Source: Bacteroidales bacterium
GTDB lineage: Bacteria; Bacteroidota; Bacteroidia; Bacteroidales; P3
NCBI GenBank assembly: GCA_022482545.1
Contig: JAKVOZ010000012.1
Location: 1 to 64,000, forward strand
DNA: 64,000 bases
Direction: 5' to 3'
Position 1 is the first letter of the stretch, and each line of letters begins with the position of its first letter. Made by a program: the position numbers and the translations under genes. Below are positions 9,531 through 18,625 of this stretch, piece by piece. The notes under the pieces were generated by a model. That model was not told the origin of the DNA and made no database searches. It saw nothing but the letters and a program-made list of their open reading frames with translations.

Positions 9531-10532
9531 TTAGTTATTTATTCTATTATCATTATGTTGTAACAACTTAATATCTCTATCAAGTTGTTTGATACTATTT
9601 AAGTGTTCTTCTTCTAATAGGTTCTCTTTATATTTATTATATTCTATTTCTGCTTTTTGTTTTGCTAACTCATGCGATATTCTTCCTGCATCTTGCAGTA
9701 TATCTTTCTCATTCATCATTAATATCATATTGAGTTTTTCCGCCCAATCTTTCATATACATTACTTTATGACTATTTGCCATTGACTCTGCATAGGCTAA
9801 ATATTGTTCTACTATCAATTCCAATGCTTTTATTTCTTGTTCATTTAAATAGTTCTTTCCAATAATTATATCACTCTTTGTTATCTTATCAGAAATTAAA
9901 GTAGAAGTCAAACCCATCATAGGCAATGATGAATTAGCTCTATAATATATTAATTCGGCTGCTGTCTTTCCACTAATAGCCCAAAGCAATTTATTCTGTA
10001 CTTCTTTATAAAACTTTATTGTTGTTTCATCATTAGGATTGTAATCTATACTTGTTGCATAAATATCTTTTATTTGCTGATAAAAAACCTTTTCAGAAAT
10101 ACGTATCTTACGTATTCTTTCTAAAAGTTCTTTAAAATAATTCATTGAAGAACCTTTTTCAAATCTTTCATCATTCAACGCAAAGCCTTTTACTATATAT
10201 TCTCTAAGACGTTGTGTTGCCCAAATACGAAATTGTGTGCCTTGCAAAGATTTAACCCTATATCCAACAGAAATTATAATATCAAGATTGTAATAATTAG
10301 TCGGTTTAGTAGAAAACTCGGAAATTCCGATTTTTCTCATTGTATTTTCTTTTACTAATTCTTTTTCATTAAATATATTAAGTATGTGTTCATTAATTGT
10401 TGATTTTGATTTACCAAACAACATTGCCATTTGCTCTATTGATAGCCAAACCGTTTCATCTTCCAACAAAACATCAACTTTTATATCTCCATTTTTAGAA
10501 GTATAAATCAAAATATTACTTTCTTGTGCCAT
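9531..10532 (-). CDS. RhuM family protein (intact)
   Basis: A 333-residue protein of the virulence-RhuM family. The N-terminal half has the family signatures VWLSIEQMAMLFGKSKSTINEH (putative helix-turn-helix) and SLQGTQFRIWATQRLREYIVKGFALN. The C-terminal half (residues about 170-330) is helical and ends in a charged, likely coiled-coil segment; no Fic HxFxDGN motif is present, unlike the broken paralogue at 4.5-5.5 kb. RhuM proteins are widespread in Bacteroidota, often beside defence or mobile genes, but their biochemical function is not established. The gene lies alone between two copies of a 30-bp direct repeat, 60 bases upstream of mfd in the same direction. Confidence 0.88.
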   Translation of the reverse strand: MAQESNILIYTSKNGDIKVDVLLEDETVWLSIEQMAMLFGKSKSTINEHILNIFNEKELVKENTMRKIGISEFSTKPTNYYNLDIIISVGYRVKSLQGTQFRIWATQRLREYIVKGFALNDERFEKGSSMNYFKELLERIRKIRISEKVFYQQIKDIYATSIDYNPNDETTIKFYKEVQNKLLWAISGKTAAELIYYRANSSLPMMGLTSTLISDKITKSDIIIGKNYLNEQEIKALELIVEQYLAYAESMANSHKVMYMKDWAEKLNMILMMNEKDILQDAGRISHELAKQKAEIEYNKYKENLLEEEHLNSIKQLDRDIKLLQHNDNRINN

Positions 10533-10560
10533 TTGTCCTTGGTTTTACTTATTTAATATA

Positions 10561-10590
10561 TTTTTCATAAGTGCAAAGTTACAAAGAAAA
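10561..10590. repeat. 30-bp direct repeat, copy 2 (upstream of rhuM)
   Basis: Second exact copy of the mfd start region. On the reverse strand it supplies a -7 element TAACTTTG (10574-10581) and an ATG that opens a remnant frame of only seven codons (MKNILNK, stop), whose first three residues match the Mfd N-terminus. The rhuM start follows 28 bases later. Confidence 0.9.
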
Positions 10591-10687
10591 TTTGTTTTTG
10601 CATACCATTACTTTAAAATGAGAAAATAAGCAAGATTGTTTTAGTGAAAAATTTATTAAAAAACCTTTCTATAAAATAAATAATACT

Positions 10688-10695
10688 TAATTTTG
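10688..10695 (+). promoter_or_regulatory. Promoter -7 element of the LTA-synthase-like gene
   Basis: TAATTTTG matches TAnnTTTG. It overlaps the upstream TTG (10693) that would otherwise extend the reading frame, and so argues that translation starts at the ATG at 10732. Confidence 0.55.
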
Positions 10696-10731
10696 CACAA
10701 TAAATTAATTAATTTTTTAATACTTTTTTCT

Positions 10732-12693
10732 ATGAAAAACAATTGTATTTCTATATTAAAACGAATAAAAGATTTCATTCCTTATCCTTTAAAATATATC
10801 TTACTTACATATCTTTTAGGTATTGGATTATTTACTATTTTTAGACTTATTATCTTCATAATGCACTGTTTCACTGCTGCTAATGATATTACTTTTTATT
10901 TAACAATAAAATCTTTTATCATGGGATTAAGGTTTGATAGTTGCGTTTCTGGTTATTTTCTAATATTGCCTATTATCATAATGTCAATAGGTTCTATCTT
11001 TAAAATAAAAAAGAAATATTATTATTTACCTTTTCATTATCTAATTATTGTTCTATACTCGTTTGCATTCCTTATTTGCTGTGCAGACATTCCTTATTTC
11101 AACTATTTCTTTAATCGTTTCAATATTGTAGCACTCACTTGGGCTGATAGTCCTAAGTTCGTTATTGATATGATTGTTAAAGAACCAACATATATCGTTT
11201 ATGCTTTTGTCTTTGTTGCGTTCCTATCTATATACATTTGGTTAATGCGTTTAATCTATAAATCAACAATAAAGAAATATATTCTACAAGAAGAAAAGAA
11301 AAAAAATATTGTAAGTTATATCATTCTAAGTTTTGTATTAATATTGCTTTGTGTGTTAGCCATTAGAGGAAGAACAGCAAGGAAATCACCAATAAGAGTT
11401 GGTACTGCATATTTTTCTAACAACGCTTTCTTTAATCAATTAGGTCTTAATCCTGTCTTTACTTTCGGCAAAAGTTGGATGGAAAGCAATAGCAGAAAAA
11501 ATAAACTTGTTCATCTTATTAATGAAAATACAGCAAAAAATATTGTAGAAGAAGAATTTAAAGATAGAGATAATATTTACGATGATGCAATATTTTTACC
11601 TAAAAACACTAATGTCGTAGTTGTTATAATGGAAAGTATGGCATGTTCTAAGGTTGGATTTTATGGAAACAACGAACATTTAACACCTAATCTTGATTCT
11701 ATTCTTAATCATTCTCTTGCTTTTGAAAATATTTATAGTGCTGGCATACATACTTACAATGGTGTTTATTCAACTCTTTTTTCTTATCCTGCTATCCTTA
11801 GTCGCCACACAATGAAACAAACCCTTATTCCAAAGATGCAAGGATTACCAAACATATTAAGAAAACAAGGTTACAACACTTTTTATTTCACTACTCACGA
11901 TGAACAATTTGACAACGTTGCTGGTTTTCTTTATGGCAACGATGTTGAAAAAATCATATCACAAAAAGATTATCCAAGTGAAGAAATAAAAAGTAATCTT
12001 GGAGTTTCTGACCACGTTATGTTCAAAAAAGTTATTCAAACACTTAATAACAGAAAAACGAATAAACCTTTCTTTGCCACAATAATGACAGCAAGCGACC
12101 ACGGTCCATATATCTATCCTAACAACATCTCTTTGGTTCCTCATCACAAAGATATTAAGAAAAAGATGACAGAATATGCTGATTGGGCATTAGGACAATT
12201 TATTAATCAAGCCAAACATTCATCATGGTTCAACAATACTTTGTTTGTCTTTGTTGCAGACCACGGTGCAAGTAGTCCTACTGATGCTTATGATATTCAA
12301 TTGTCTTATCATCATATTCCTCTTGCTTTCTATTTTCCAAAATTAATACCTTCTCAGAAAAATCCTCGCATTGGACTTCAAATAGATATCGCTCCAACAA
12401 TTCTTTCTATGATAAGCAAGAACTATGAGAATAAAGCAATGGGAATGAACCTACTTGGCAAACAAAGAAAGTATGCTTATTTTTCTGCCGATGATAAGAT
12501 AGGAATAATGGATAGTTCTTTTCTTTATATTTGGAGAGAAAATGGTGGAGAAGGACTTTATAAATACAAAGCAAAAGACAAAAACAACTACATCAATCAA
12601 TATCCTAAAAAAGCAAAGGATATGAAAGATTATGGTTTTTCTATGATTCAATATTCACAACACAACCTTATTCAATCTCAAAAGAAGAAGTAA
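10732..12693 (+). CDS. LTA synthase-like membrane phosphoglycerol/phosphoethanolamine transferase (sulfatase fold)
   Basis: A 653-residue inner-membrane protein. About five transmembrane segments fill the first 230 residues, and a periplasmic alkaline-phosphatase/sulfatase-fold domain follows. The domain shows VVVVIMESMACSKVGFYG (metal-binding Glu), the likely catalytic Thr in HTYNGVYSTL (about residue 340), and the metal-site VADHGAS near residue 510. This is the layout of LtaS, OpgB and MCR-type transferases; Bacteroidota members probably decorate envelope lipids or glycans with phosphoglycerol or phosphoethanolamine, but the substrate cannot be told. An in-frame TTG at 10693 gives a 666-residue version, but it coincides with the -7 element TAATTTTG, so the ATG at 10732 is preferred. 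Confidence 0.87.
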   Translation: MKNNCISILKRIKDFIPYPLKYILLTYLLGIGLFTIFRLIIFIMHCFTAANDITFYLTIKSFIMGLRFDSCVSGYFLILPIIIMSIGSIFKIKKKYYYLPFHYLIIVLYSFAFLICCADIPYFNYFFNRFNIVALTWADSPKFVIDMIVKEPTYIVYAFVFVAFLSIYIWLMRLIYKSTIKKYILQEEKKKNIVSYIILSFVLILLCVLAIRGRTARKSPIRVGTAYFSNNAFFNQLGLNPVFTFGKSWMESNSRKNKLVHLINENTAKNIVEEEFKDRDNIYDDAIFLPKNTNVVVVIMESMACSKVGFYGNNEHLTPNLDSILNHSLAFENIYSAGIHTYNGVYSTLFSYPAILSRHTMKQTLIPKMQGLPNILRKQGYNTFYFTTHDEQFDNVAGFLYGNDVEKIISQKDYPSEEIKSNLGVSDHVMFKKVIQTLNNRKTNKPFFATIMTASDHGPYIYPNNISLVPHHKDIKKKMTEYADWALGQFINQAKHSSWFNNTLFVFVADHGASSPTDAYDIQLSYHHIPLAFYFPKLIPSQKNPRIGLQIDIAPTILSMISKNYENKAMGMNLLGKQRKYAYFSADDKIGIMDSSFLYIWRENGGEGLYKYKAKDKNNYINQYPKKAKDMKDYGFSMIQYSQHNLIQSQKKK

Positions 12694-12698
12694 GAAAT

Positions 12699-12845
12699 CA
12701 TATCTTTATTCTATTTCAATAGATTAAAGAACTATTTTACTGTCTTTTAATTCTAATAAAATGAATCGCTATTCCAATAAAATAGTTCTTGATTCTATTT
12801 TATTATCTTTTAATTCTATTTTAATAGAATAGCGATTCATTTTAT
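12699..12845. repeat. 21-bp-period modular repeat array, 7 units
   Basis: Exactly 7 x 21 bp starting 6 bases after the LTA-synthase-like gene stop. Unit starts are 12699, 12720, 12741, 12762, 12783, 12804 and 12825. Unit cores include CTTTTAATTCTA, AATCGCTATTCC, GTTCTTGATTCTA and the reverse-complement form GAATAGCGATTC. Arms 12757-12785 and 12816-12844 form an inverted repeat matching at 27 of 29 positions. Confidence 0.85.
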
Positions 12846-12874
12846 AGCATATTTTATTAAGAAAAACAAAGCAT

Positions 12875-13783
12875 TTATTTTTGAGATACTATTACTTTCT
12901 CACAAGAGACATCAATTATTGTTTCTCGTCCATAAACAATAGCATGATTATTTTCTCCTATATGACCTATTGGAGCATTGAAACAAACAGGATAATCATA
13001 ATCTTTTACTGCATCAAAAACTATTTCTTCTGCCGTTTTACCAAAAGATATAGTATTGTCGTGCATATCGCTCATCTGTCCAACTATTAATCCTTTCAAG
13101 TTTGACAACTTGCCTGCTCTTTTTAGTGCCATCATCATTCTATCTATATGATAAAGATATTCATCAAGGTCTTCAATGAACAGAATTTTACCATCAGTAT
13201 CAACAAAACTATTACTTCCCATCAAAGAATATAAAACAGAAAGATTGCCTCCTATTATCTCTCCACTACTTCTTCCTTTTCTATTTAATGAGTTAGCGTT
13301 GAATATGATTTCATTCTTATTATTAAATAAAATATCTTTCAGAGAATTAACTGCAACATTATCTTTGTTGTCTGTTATGTTTATTGGCATTATGCCATGA
13401 ATGGCTTCTATATTGTAATTAAAATAAAGGTGCGAAAGCAGAGCAGTAACATCAGAGTAACCAACTATCCATTTAGGACAATAAATAAAATCATTGAAGT
13501 TAATTAGGTTAAGTATTCTCACAGTGCCATAACCTCCGCGCGCGCAAAAGATTGCTTTTATTGTATCATCATCAAGAAACCTTTGTAAATCTTGTGCTCT
13601 TTGCTTATCTGTACCTGCCTCTTGGTTGTATTCAAGTCCTATCGTATCTCCAACAACAACGTCAAGGTTCCAACTCTTAAAAAGATTTATTGCAGGAGTT
13701 ATCTCTTCCATTGTTATCTTTCTTGCTGTTGAAACAATAGCCACCTTATCGTTTGCTTGTAAATATCTCGGTGTAATAGTCAT
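12875..13783 (-). CDS. ldcA: LD-carboxypeptidase (muramoyltetrapeptide carboxypeptidase, peptidase S66)
   Basis: A 302-residue cytoplasmic serine peptidase that removes the terminal D-Ala from murein tetrapeptides during peptidoglycan recycling. The family landmarks are all visible: ARGGYGTVRIL near residue 81, the nucleophile-bearing GYSDVTALL (Ser110), the Glu of FIEDLDEYL (Glu204) and the His of PIGHIGENNHAIVYG (His274 or His280). Length is normal and no signal peptide is seen. It converges on the LTA-synthase-like gene, with the 21-bp repeat array between them, and stands alone upstream of the hydrogenase operon terminator. Confidence 0.93.
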   Translation of the reverse strand: MTITPRYLQANDKVAIVSTARKITMEEITPAINLFKSWNLDVVVGDTIGLEYNQEAGTDKQRAQDLQRFLDDDTIKAIFCARGGYGTVRILNLINFNDFIYCPKWIVGYSDVTALLSHLYFNYNIEAIHGIMPINITDNKDNVAVNSLKDILFNNKNEIIFNANSLNRKGRSSGEIIGGNLSVLYSLMGSNSFVDTDGKILFIEDLDEYLYHIDRMMMALKRAGKLSNLKGLIVGQMSDMHDNTISFGKTAEEIVFDAVKDYDYPVCFNAPIGHIGENNHAIVYGRETIIDVSCEKVIVSQK

Positions 13784-13833
13784 TGCATTATTTATTTTTT
13801 ACAAAATTACTAAAAATAATTAAGCAATAAAAA

Positions 13834-13863
13834 AATAGAGACACTTTTTATTGTGTCTCTATT
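13834..13863 (-). terminator. Terminator of the hydrogenase operon
   Basis: An 11-bp perfect stem (AATAGAGACAC and complement, 8-base loop) followed on the reverse strand by a T-rich tract, 28 bases after the last hydrogenase gene. Confidence 0.85.
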
Positions 13864-13890
13864 TAATTTATTTAGAATACAAATTCTTTT

Positions 13891-14370
13891 TTAGTCTTTG
13901 TATTCGCTGATAATATCCTTAACTTTATCAACAGTAAGTCTTCCATAAACCTTATCGCCTACAAGAGCAACAGGAGCAAGTCCGCATGCTCCAACGCAAC
14001 GTAAGCAGTTTAATGAAAATTTACCATCTGGTGTTGTTTGTCCAATACCTATACCAAGTTGACGTTTAAACTCATCTAATATTTTCTCGCTACCTCTAAC
14101 ATAGCAAGCAGTTCCTAAACATACTGATATTGGATGTTCTCCTTTTGGTATCATTGTGAAGAAAGAATAGAATGTTACAATACCATATATTTGTGCTGCT
14201 GATACATGTATTTCTTCTGCAATCAATTCTTGTACTTCTGCTGGTAAATAACCAAATGTGTTTTGTACTTGGTGAAGAATATTTATTGCTTCTCCTGGTT
14301 TGTTACCAAAAGAGGCACATATCTCTTTTATTTTTTGTATTTTCTTGTCGTCTAATTTAACTTTTGCCAT
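13891..14370 (-). CDS. hndA: NADH-linked [FeFe] hydrogenase subunit, NuoE/HndA type
   Basis: A 159-residue NuoE-family subunit with a helical N-terminal domain and a thioredoxin-like [2Fe-2S] domain. The four ligands are in CLGTACYVRG and LRCVGACGLAP. In complex I-like and HydABC hydrogenases this subunit links the diaphorase subunit to the rest of the electron path. It is the last gene of a four-gene cluster in the order hndB, hndC, hndD, hndA, 32 bases after hndD, and is followed by a strong terminator. No Shine-Dalgarno is seen in front of it, unlike hndC and hndD. Confidence 0.94.
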   Translation of the reverse strand: MAKVKLDDKKIQKIKEICASFGNKPGEAINILHQVQNTFGYLPAEVQELIAEEIHVSAAQIYGIVTFYSFFTMIPKGEHPISVCLGTACYVRGSEKILDEFKRQLGIGIGQTTPDGKFSLNCLRCVGACGLAPVALVGDKVYGRLTVDKVKDIISEYKD

Positions 14371-14402
14371 AACTTTATATGTTTTTAAAGTCCCTTTTAT
14401 AA

Positions 14403-16178
14403 TTATTCCTTAACCTCAATCTTCTCTGATTTATCAAAGTAATGAGTATGTAATAAATGATGTGATTTTTCTCCACAAGGCTCACCCAAATATTCTTCAT
14501 AAAGTTGTTTAATATAAGGATTTTCATGTGATTTACGAATAGGTTTGTTTCTATCTTCTTCATAGATAGCAGCCAAACGTTTTTGTACTTTTGAGAAATC
14601 TCCATGATGATAAGGTTGTCCTGCACCACCAACGCATCCACCAGGACAAGCCATGATTTCTATTGCGTGATATTGTACTTCACCTTTCTTTACTTTATCA
14701 AGAAGTTTTCTTGCATTACCTAAACCGTGTGCTATTCCTATACGAATTGGTGTTCCATTGAAATCAACAGTAGCTTCTCTTACTCCTTCCAAACCTCTTA
14801 ACTCTGTGAAATCTATCTTAGGAAGTGGTTTCTTTGTAAATAATTCGTAAGCTGTTCTTGTTGCTGCCTCAATAACACCACCAGTTGCTCCAAAAATAAC
14901 AGCAGCACCAGTACTTTCTCCAAGTGGTTTATCAAAATCTTCTTCTGGTAAAGCGTTGAAGTCAATATTGAATTCTTTTATAAGTTCTGCTAATTCTCTC
15001 GTTGTTATAGAATAATCTACATCAGGATTACCATCAACTTTAAATTCATCTCTTTGACATTCAAACTTCTTTGCTACACAAGGCATAACAGATACAACAA
15101 TCATATCTTCTCTCTTTATACCAAGTTTTTCTACCCAATAACTCTTTGCTATTGCACCAAACATTTGTTGAGGACTCTTTGCTGTTGAAGGAATATCTAA
15201 CATATCTGGATAGTATGTTTCAAAGAAATTGACCCAACCTGGACAACATGATGTCATAATTGGAAGCTTAACCGTTTTATCACCTTTCATAAAACGACCA
15301 ATACGGTCTAAAAGCTCTGTTCCTTCTTCCATTATTGTTAAATCAGCTGCAAAGTCTGTATCAAATACATAATTGAAACCTATTCTTCTCAATGCTGCGG
15401 CCATTTTCCCTGTTGATATTGTACCTGGTTCTTGTCCAAATTCCTCACCTATTGCAACTCTTACAGCAGGAGCTGTTTGAACAACAACTATTTTATTTGG
15501 ATTGCTTATTGCTTGGATAACTTGACGAGTTTGATTTACTTCACTCAAAGCTCCAACTGGACATGCTTGAACACATTGTCCGCACATTACACAAGGAGAT
15601 TTTGTTAAATCTTGTTCAAATGCTGTTGCAACAACTGCCATAAAACCTCTATTGACTGCTGATAATGCTCCAACTGTTTGAAGTTTATTACATACTGTCT
15701 CACAACGACGGCACATAATACATTTATCTACATCTCTTATGATTGCAGGAGAAAGGTCTTTTCTGTATGTTGATTGTTCTCCTTTATATTCTATTTCTCT
15801 TATTCCAAGTTTTTGTGCTAATGATTGTAATTCACATTTTCCACTCTTTGCACATGTTAAACAACTTGCTGGGTGATCTGAAAGCATCAATTCAACAACT
15901 GTTCTTCTTGCATTAACTACTCTAAGAGAGTGTGTGTGAACAATCATTCCTTCCATAACGTCAGTAGCACAAGCAGGAGCAAGATTTCTTCTACCTTCTA
16001 CTTCTACAACGCAAACTCTACAAGCGCCTGGACGATTCTCTAAATTTTGTCCATTAAGTTCATAATAACATAGCGTTGGAATATCAACACCTATTGTACG
16101 AGCTGCTTTTAATATTGATGTTCCTTTTTCAACTTGTACTTTTTTATCGTCTATTATTAAATTTATCATTTCTGCCAT
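14403..16178 (-). CDS. hndD: Catalytic [FeFe] hydrogenase subunit (group A, HydA/HndD type)
   Basis: A 591-residue catalytic subunit. In order it has an N-terminal [2Fe-2S] domain, the His-Cys3 cluster (DHPASCLTCAKSGKC), two [4Fe-4S] motifs (CIMCRRCETVC, CVMCGQCVQACP), the H-cluster domain with TSCCPGW, MPCVAKKFE and MACPGGCVGG, and the fused small-subunit domain at the C-terminus. All H-cluster cysteines are present, so it should be active, unlike the sensory paralogue at the window start. With NuoE- and NuoF-like partners it fits the trimeric electron-bifurcating type that evolves hydrogen from NADH plus reduced ferredoxin (family knowledge; bifurcation itself inferred). A strong Shine-Dalgarno AGGAGG overlaps the hndC stop, 8 bases before the ATG. 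Confidence 0.95.
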   Translation of the reverse strand: MAEMINLIIDDKKVQVEKGTSILKAARTIGVDIPTLCYYELNGQNLENRPGACRVCVVEVEGRRNLAPACATDVMEGMIVHTHSLRVVNARRTVVELMLSDHPASCLTCAKSGKCELQSLAQKLGIREIEYKGEQSTYRKDLSPAIIRDVDKCIMCRRCETVCNKLQTVGALSAVNRGFMAVVATAFEQDLTKSPCVMCGQCVQACPVGALSEVNQTRQVIQAISNPNKIVVVQTAPAVRVAIGEEFGQEPGTISTGKMAAALRRIGFNYVFDTDFAADLTIMEEGTELLDRIGRFMKGDKTVKLPIMTSCCPGWVNFFETYYPDMLDIPSTAKSPQQMFGAIAKSYWVEKLGIKREDMIVVSVMPCVAKKFECQRDEFKVDGNPDVDYSITTRELAELIKEFNIDFNALPEEDFDKPLGESTGAAVIFGATGGVIEAATRTAYELFTKKPLPKIDFTELRGLEGVREATVDFNGTPIRIGIAHGLGNARKLLDKVKKGEVQYHAIEIMACPGGCVGGAGQPYHHGDFSKVQKRLAAIYEEDRNKPIRKSHENPYIKQLYEEYLGEPCGEKSHHLLHTHYFDKSEKIEVKE

Positions 16179-16186
16179 TTTCTATT

Positions 16187-16192
16187 CCTCCT
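16187..16192 (-). promoter_or_regulatory. Strong Shine-Dalgarno before hndD
   Basis: The reverse strand reads AGGAGG, 8 bases before the hndD ATG, overlapping the hndC stop codon. Strong Shine-Dalgarno sites are rare in this window. Confidence 0.8.
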
Positions 16193-17984
16193 ATTTGATA
16201 CTGATTGCATTGAATTTACACTTAGTTATACAAGTACCACATTTGATACATAATTCTTGATTAATAACATGTGGAGTTTTCTTTTCACCTTTAATTGCAT
16301 TAACAGGGCAGTTTCTTGCACATGAAGTACAACCAACGCAAACTTCTGGATTAATCTCATATTTCATCAATGATTTGCAAACACCAGCTCTACATTTCTT
16401 ATCTTTTACGTGTTCAACATATTCATCCCAGAAATTATCAAGAGTTGAAAGAACAGGATTTGGAGATGTTTGTCCTAATCCACAAAGTGCTGTATCTTTA
16501 ATAACACCTGCAAGATTACGAAGATTATCCAAATCTTCCATTGTTCCTTTACCTTTTGTTATTTTATCTAATATCTCGTATAATCTCTTGTTTCCTATTC
16601 TACATGGAGTACATTTTCCACAAGATTCAGAAACAGTAAAGTCTAAATAGAATTTTGCTATTGCAACCATACAAGATGTTTCGTCCATAACAACCATACC
16701 ACCTGAGCCCATCATTGAACCTGCTGCAATAAGGTTATCATAATCTATTGGTGTATCTAAGTGCTTTTCTGTTAAGCATCCACCAGAAGGTCCTCCTGTT
16801 TGAACAGCTTTAAATTTCTTTCCACCTTTAATACCACCACCTATTTCATAAATAATTTCTCTTAATGTTATTCCCATAGGAACCTCTATCAAACCAACAT
16901 TATTGATTTGTCCAGCAAGAGCGAATACTTTTGTTCCTTTACTCTTTTCTGTTCCTATTTTATTGAACCAATTTGCTCCTTTTAATATAATAATAGGAAT
17001 ATTTGCAAATGTTTCAACATTATTTACATTTGTTGGTTTTTGTAAATAACCACTTTGTGCTGGGAATGGTGGTTTGAATGTTGGCTCACCTCTTTTTCCT
17101 TCCATTGAATGAATAAGTGCTGTTTCTTCTCCACAAACAAATGCACCTGCACCATAACGAAGTTCTATATCAAAATCAAATTTACTTCCGAAAATACCTT
17201 TTCCAAGTAAGCCATATTCTCTTGCTTGTCCTATTGCTATTTGTAAACGTTTAATTGCAAGAGGATATTCAGCTCTAATATAAACTAAACCTTTTGTTGC
17301 TCCTATTGCATAACCACCAATAGCCATAGCTTCAATAACAGAGTTTGGATCTCCTTCCAAAACAGAACGATCCATAAATGCTCCTGGATCTCCCTCATCT
17401 GCATTACAAACTATATATTTTTGATCTGCATGATTGCTTGCTGCTATTTCCCATTTCTTTCCTGTTGGAAATCCAGCTCCACCTCTACCACGAAGACCTG
17501 ATAGTTTTATTTCTTCTATAACTTGCTCTGGCGTATATTCTGTTAAACATTTTGCCAATGCTGCATAACCATCTCTTGCGATGTATTCTTCTATATTTTC
17601 TGGATCTATAAATCCGCAATTACGTAAAGCTATTCTAAGTTGTTTTTTATAGAAACCCATATGTTTTGAATCCGCAACATGTTCTTTATTTTCTGGGTCT
17701 GTATAAAGTAATCTTGTTACCTTACGTCCTTTAATGATATGTTCTTCTATTATTTCTTTTGTATCTTCTGGCTTTACTTCTGTATAAAAAGTATTGTCAG
17801 GCATTATTTTTACAATAGGTCCTTTTTCACAAAATCCAAAGCAACCTGTAAGAATAACTTGAACATCGTTTTCTAATCCCTTGTCTTTAAGATCTAACTC
17901 TAATTGTTTAGCTATCTCATGACTAAGAGATGCACTACAGCCTGTACCTCCACAGACTAATATATGCATTTTGTATTTCGCCAT
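16191..17984 (-). CDS. hndC: NADH-dehydrogenase subunit of [FeFe] hydrogenase, NuoF/HndC type
   Basis: A 597-residue diaphorase subunit. An N-terminal thioredoxin-like [2Fe-2S] domain (VCGGTGCSAS, GCFGFCEKGP) precedes the NuoF core: the GLRGRGGAGFPTGKKW FMN/NAD loop, CNADEGDPGAFMDR, GAGAFVCGEETALIHS, and the [4Fe-4S] ligands ESCGKCTPCRIGNK plus a later Cys. A C-terminal extension carries two further [4Fe-4S] motifs (CVGCTSCARNCP, CIKCGTCITKCK). This three-part layout is that of HydB from bifurcating hydrogenases. It binds FMN and oxidises NADH, passing electrons to HndD. AGGAGG lies 6 bases before the ATG. hndB lies 36 bases upstream in the same operon. Confidence 0.95.
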   Translation of the reverse strand: MAKYKMHILVCGGTGCSASLSHEIAKQLELDLKDKGLENDVQVILTGCFGFCEKGPIVKIMPDNTFYTEVKPEDTKEIIEEHIIKGRKVTRLLYTDPENKEHVADSKHMGFYKKQLRIALRNCGFIDPENIEEYIARDGYAALAKCLTEYTPEQVIEEIKLSGLRGRGGAGFPTGKKWEIAASNHADQKYIVCNADEGDPGAFMDRSVLEGDPNSVIEAMAIGGYAIGATKGLVYIRAEYPLAIKRLQIAIGQAREYGLLGKGIFGSKFDFDIELRYGAGAFVCGEETALIHSMEGKRGEPTFKPPFPAQSGYLQKPTNVNNVETFANIPIIILKGANWFNKIGTEKSKGTKVFALAGQINNVGLIEVPMGITLREIIYEIGGGIKGGKKFKAVQTGGPSGGCLTEKHLDTPIDYDNLIAAGSMMGSGGMVVMDETSCMVAIAKFYLDFTVSESCGKCTPCRIGNKRLYEILDKITKGKGTMEDLDNLRNLAGVIKDTALCGLGQTSPNPVLSTLDNFWDEYVEHVKDKKCRAGVCKSLMKYEINPEVCVGCTSCARNCPVNAIKGEKKTPHVINQELCIKCGTCITKCKFNAISIK

Positions 17985-17990
17985 ATATTT

Positions 17991-17996
17991 CCTCCT
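17991..17996 (-). promoter_or_regulatory. Strong Shine-Dalgarno before hndC
   Basis: The reverse strand reads AGGAGG, 6 bases before the hndC ATG. Confidence 0.8.
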
Positions 17997-18020
17997 AAAT
18001 ATTAATTTAGTTAGTTGATA

Positions 18021-18416
18021 TTATTTATTGTTAATTGTATCATAATTTACTGGAATGATTCCCTCAACAAGTTCTCCATTAATGATATACTTGTCTATTA
18101 TTTCATCAGCACGTTTTTTATCAACGTATCCAAAAACAATAGGATCTTTTCCTGGAACAGTAACTTCTATTGTTGGTTCTGCATGGCAATATCCCATACA
18201 ACCTGTTTGAGTGAAAACAACTTTCAACCCTTTTTTATCAGTTTGTTCCAACATATAATCAAAAATTTCTTTTGCTCCTGCTGCTATTCCGCATGTTGCC
18301 ATAGCAACTTTTACTTGTACTAAACCGTTTTCTGTGCCCTTAATTCTTGTATCCATCTTATCGTGGATATTGTTTTTCAAGGCTTTCAAATCAGCTAATG
18401 TCTTTATTTGTGCCAT
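18021..18416 (-). CDS. hndB: (2Fe-2S) ferredoxin-like hydrogenase subunit, HndB type
   Basis: A 131-residue protein with a thioredoxin-like [2Fe-2S] domain in its C-terminal two thirds. Likely ligands are the Cys of MATCGIAAGAKE and those of TGCMGYCHAEP; the first motif has fewer cysteines than usual, so the cluster may be incomplete or use a different ligand set. It heads the hndB-hndC-hndD-hndA cluster. HndB-like subunits accompany NADP- or NAD-linked [FeFe] hydrogenases in anaerobes and are thought to take part in electron transfer. A possible -7 element TATATTTG lies at 18462-18469. Expression divergent from the PAP2 gene. Confidence 0.88.
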   Translation of the reverse strand: MAQIKTLADLKALKNNIHDKMDTRIKGTENGLVQVKVAMATCGIAAGAKEIFDYMLEQTDKKGLKVVFTQTGCMGYCHAEPTIEVTVPGKDPIVFGYVDKKRADEIIDKYIINGELVEGIIPVNYDTINNK

Positions 18417-18625
18417 ATCTTTTTTATATTTTTATTTTATTTTTACGAAAAAAGTTTGTTGCAAATATAAAGACTTTTTTTGAATTATAAATCAATTTAT
18501 TATTCTTTTTTATAAAATATTTTTTAATCATTTTAATATTCTTTTGTCTGTTTTGATTTTACAATTGATTTATTTTGTAATTTTGCTATACTTTTACAAA
18601 GATTTTAACTTATCTTATATTAACA

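Noticed and set aside
10693-10731. TTG start extending the LTA-synthase-like protein by 13 residues
   Set aside because: The TTG is part of the TAATTTTG -7 element, so it would be at or before the transcription start.
14375-14641. Extra frame overlapping the hndD 3' end
   Set aside because: It lies within hndD on the same strand in another frame and has no family features.
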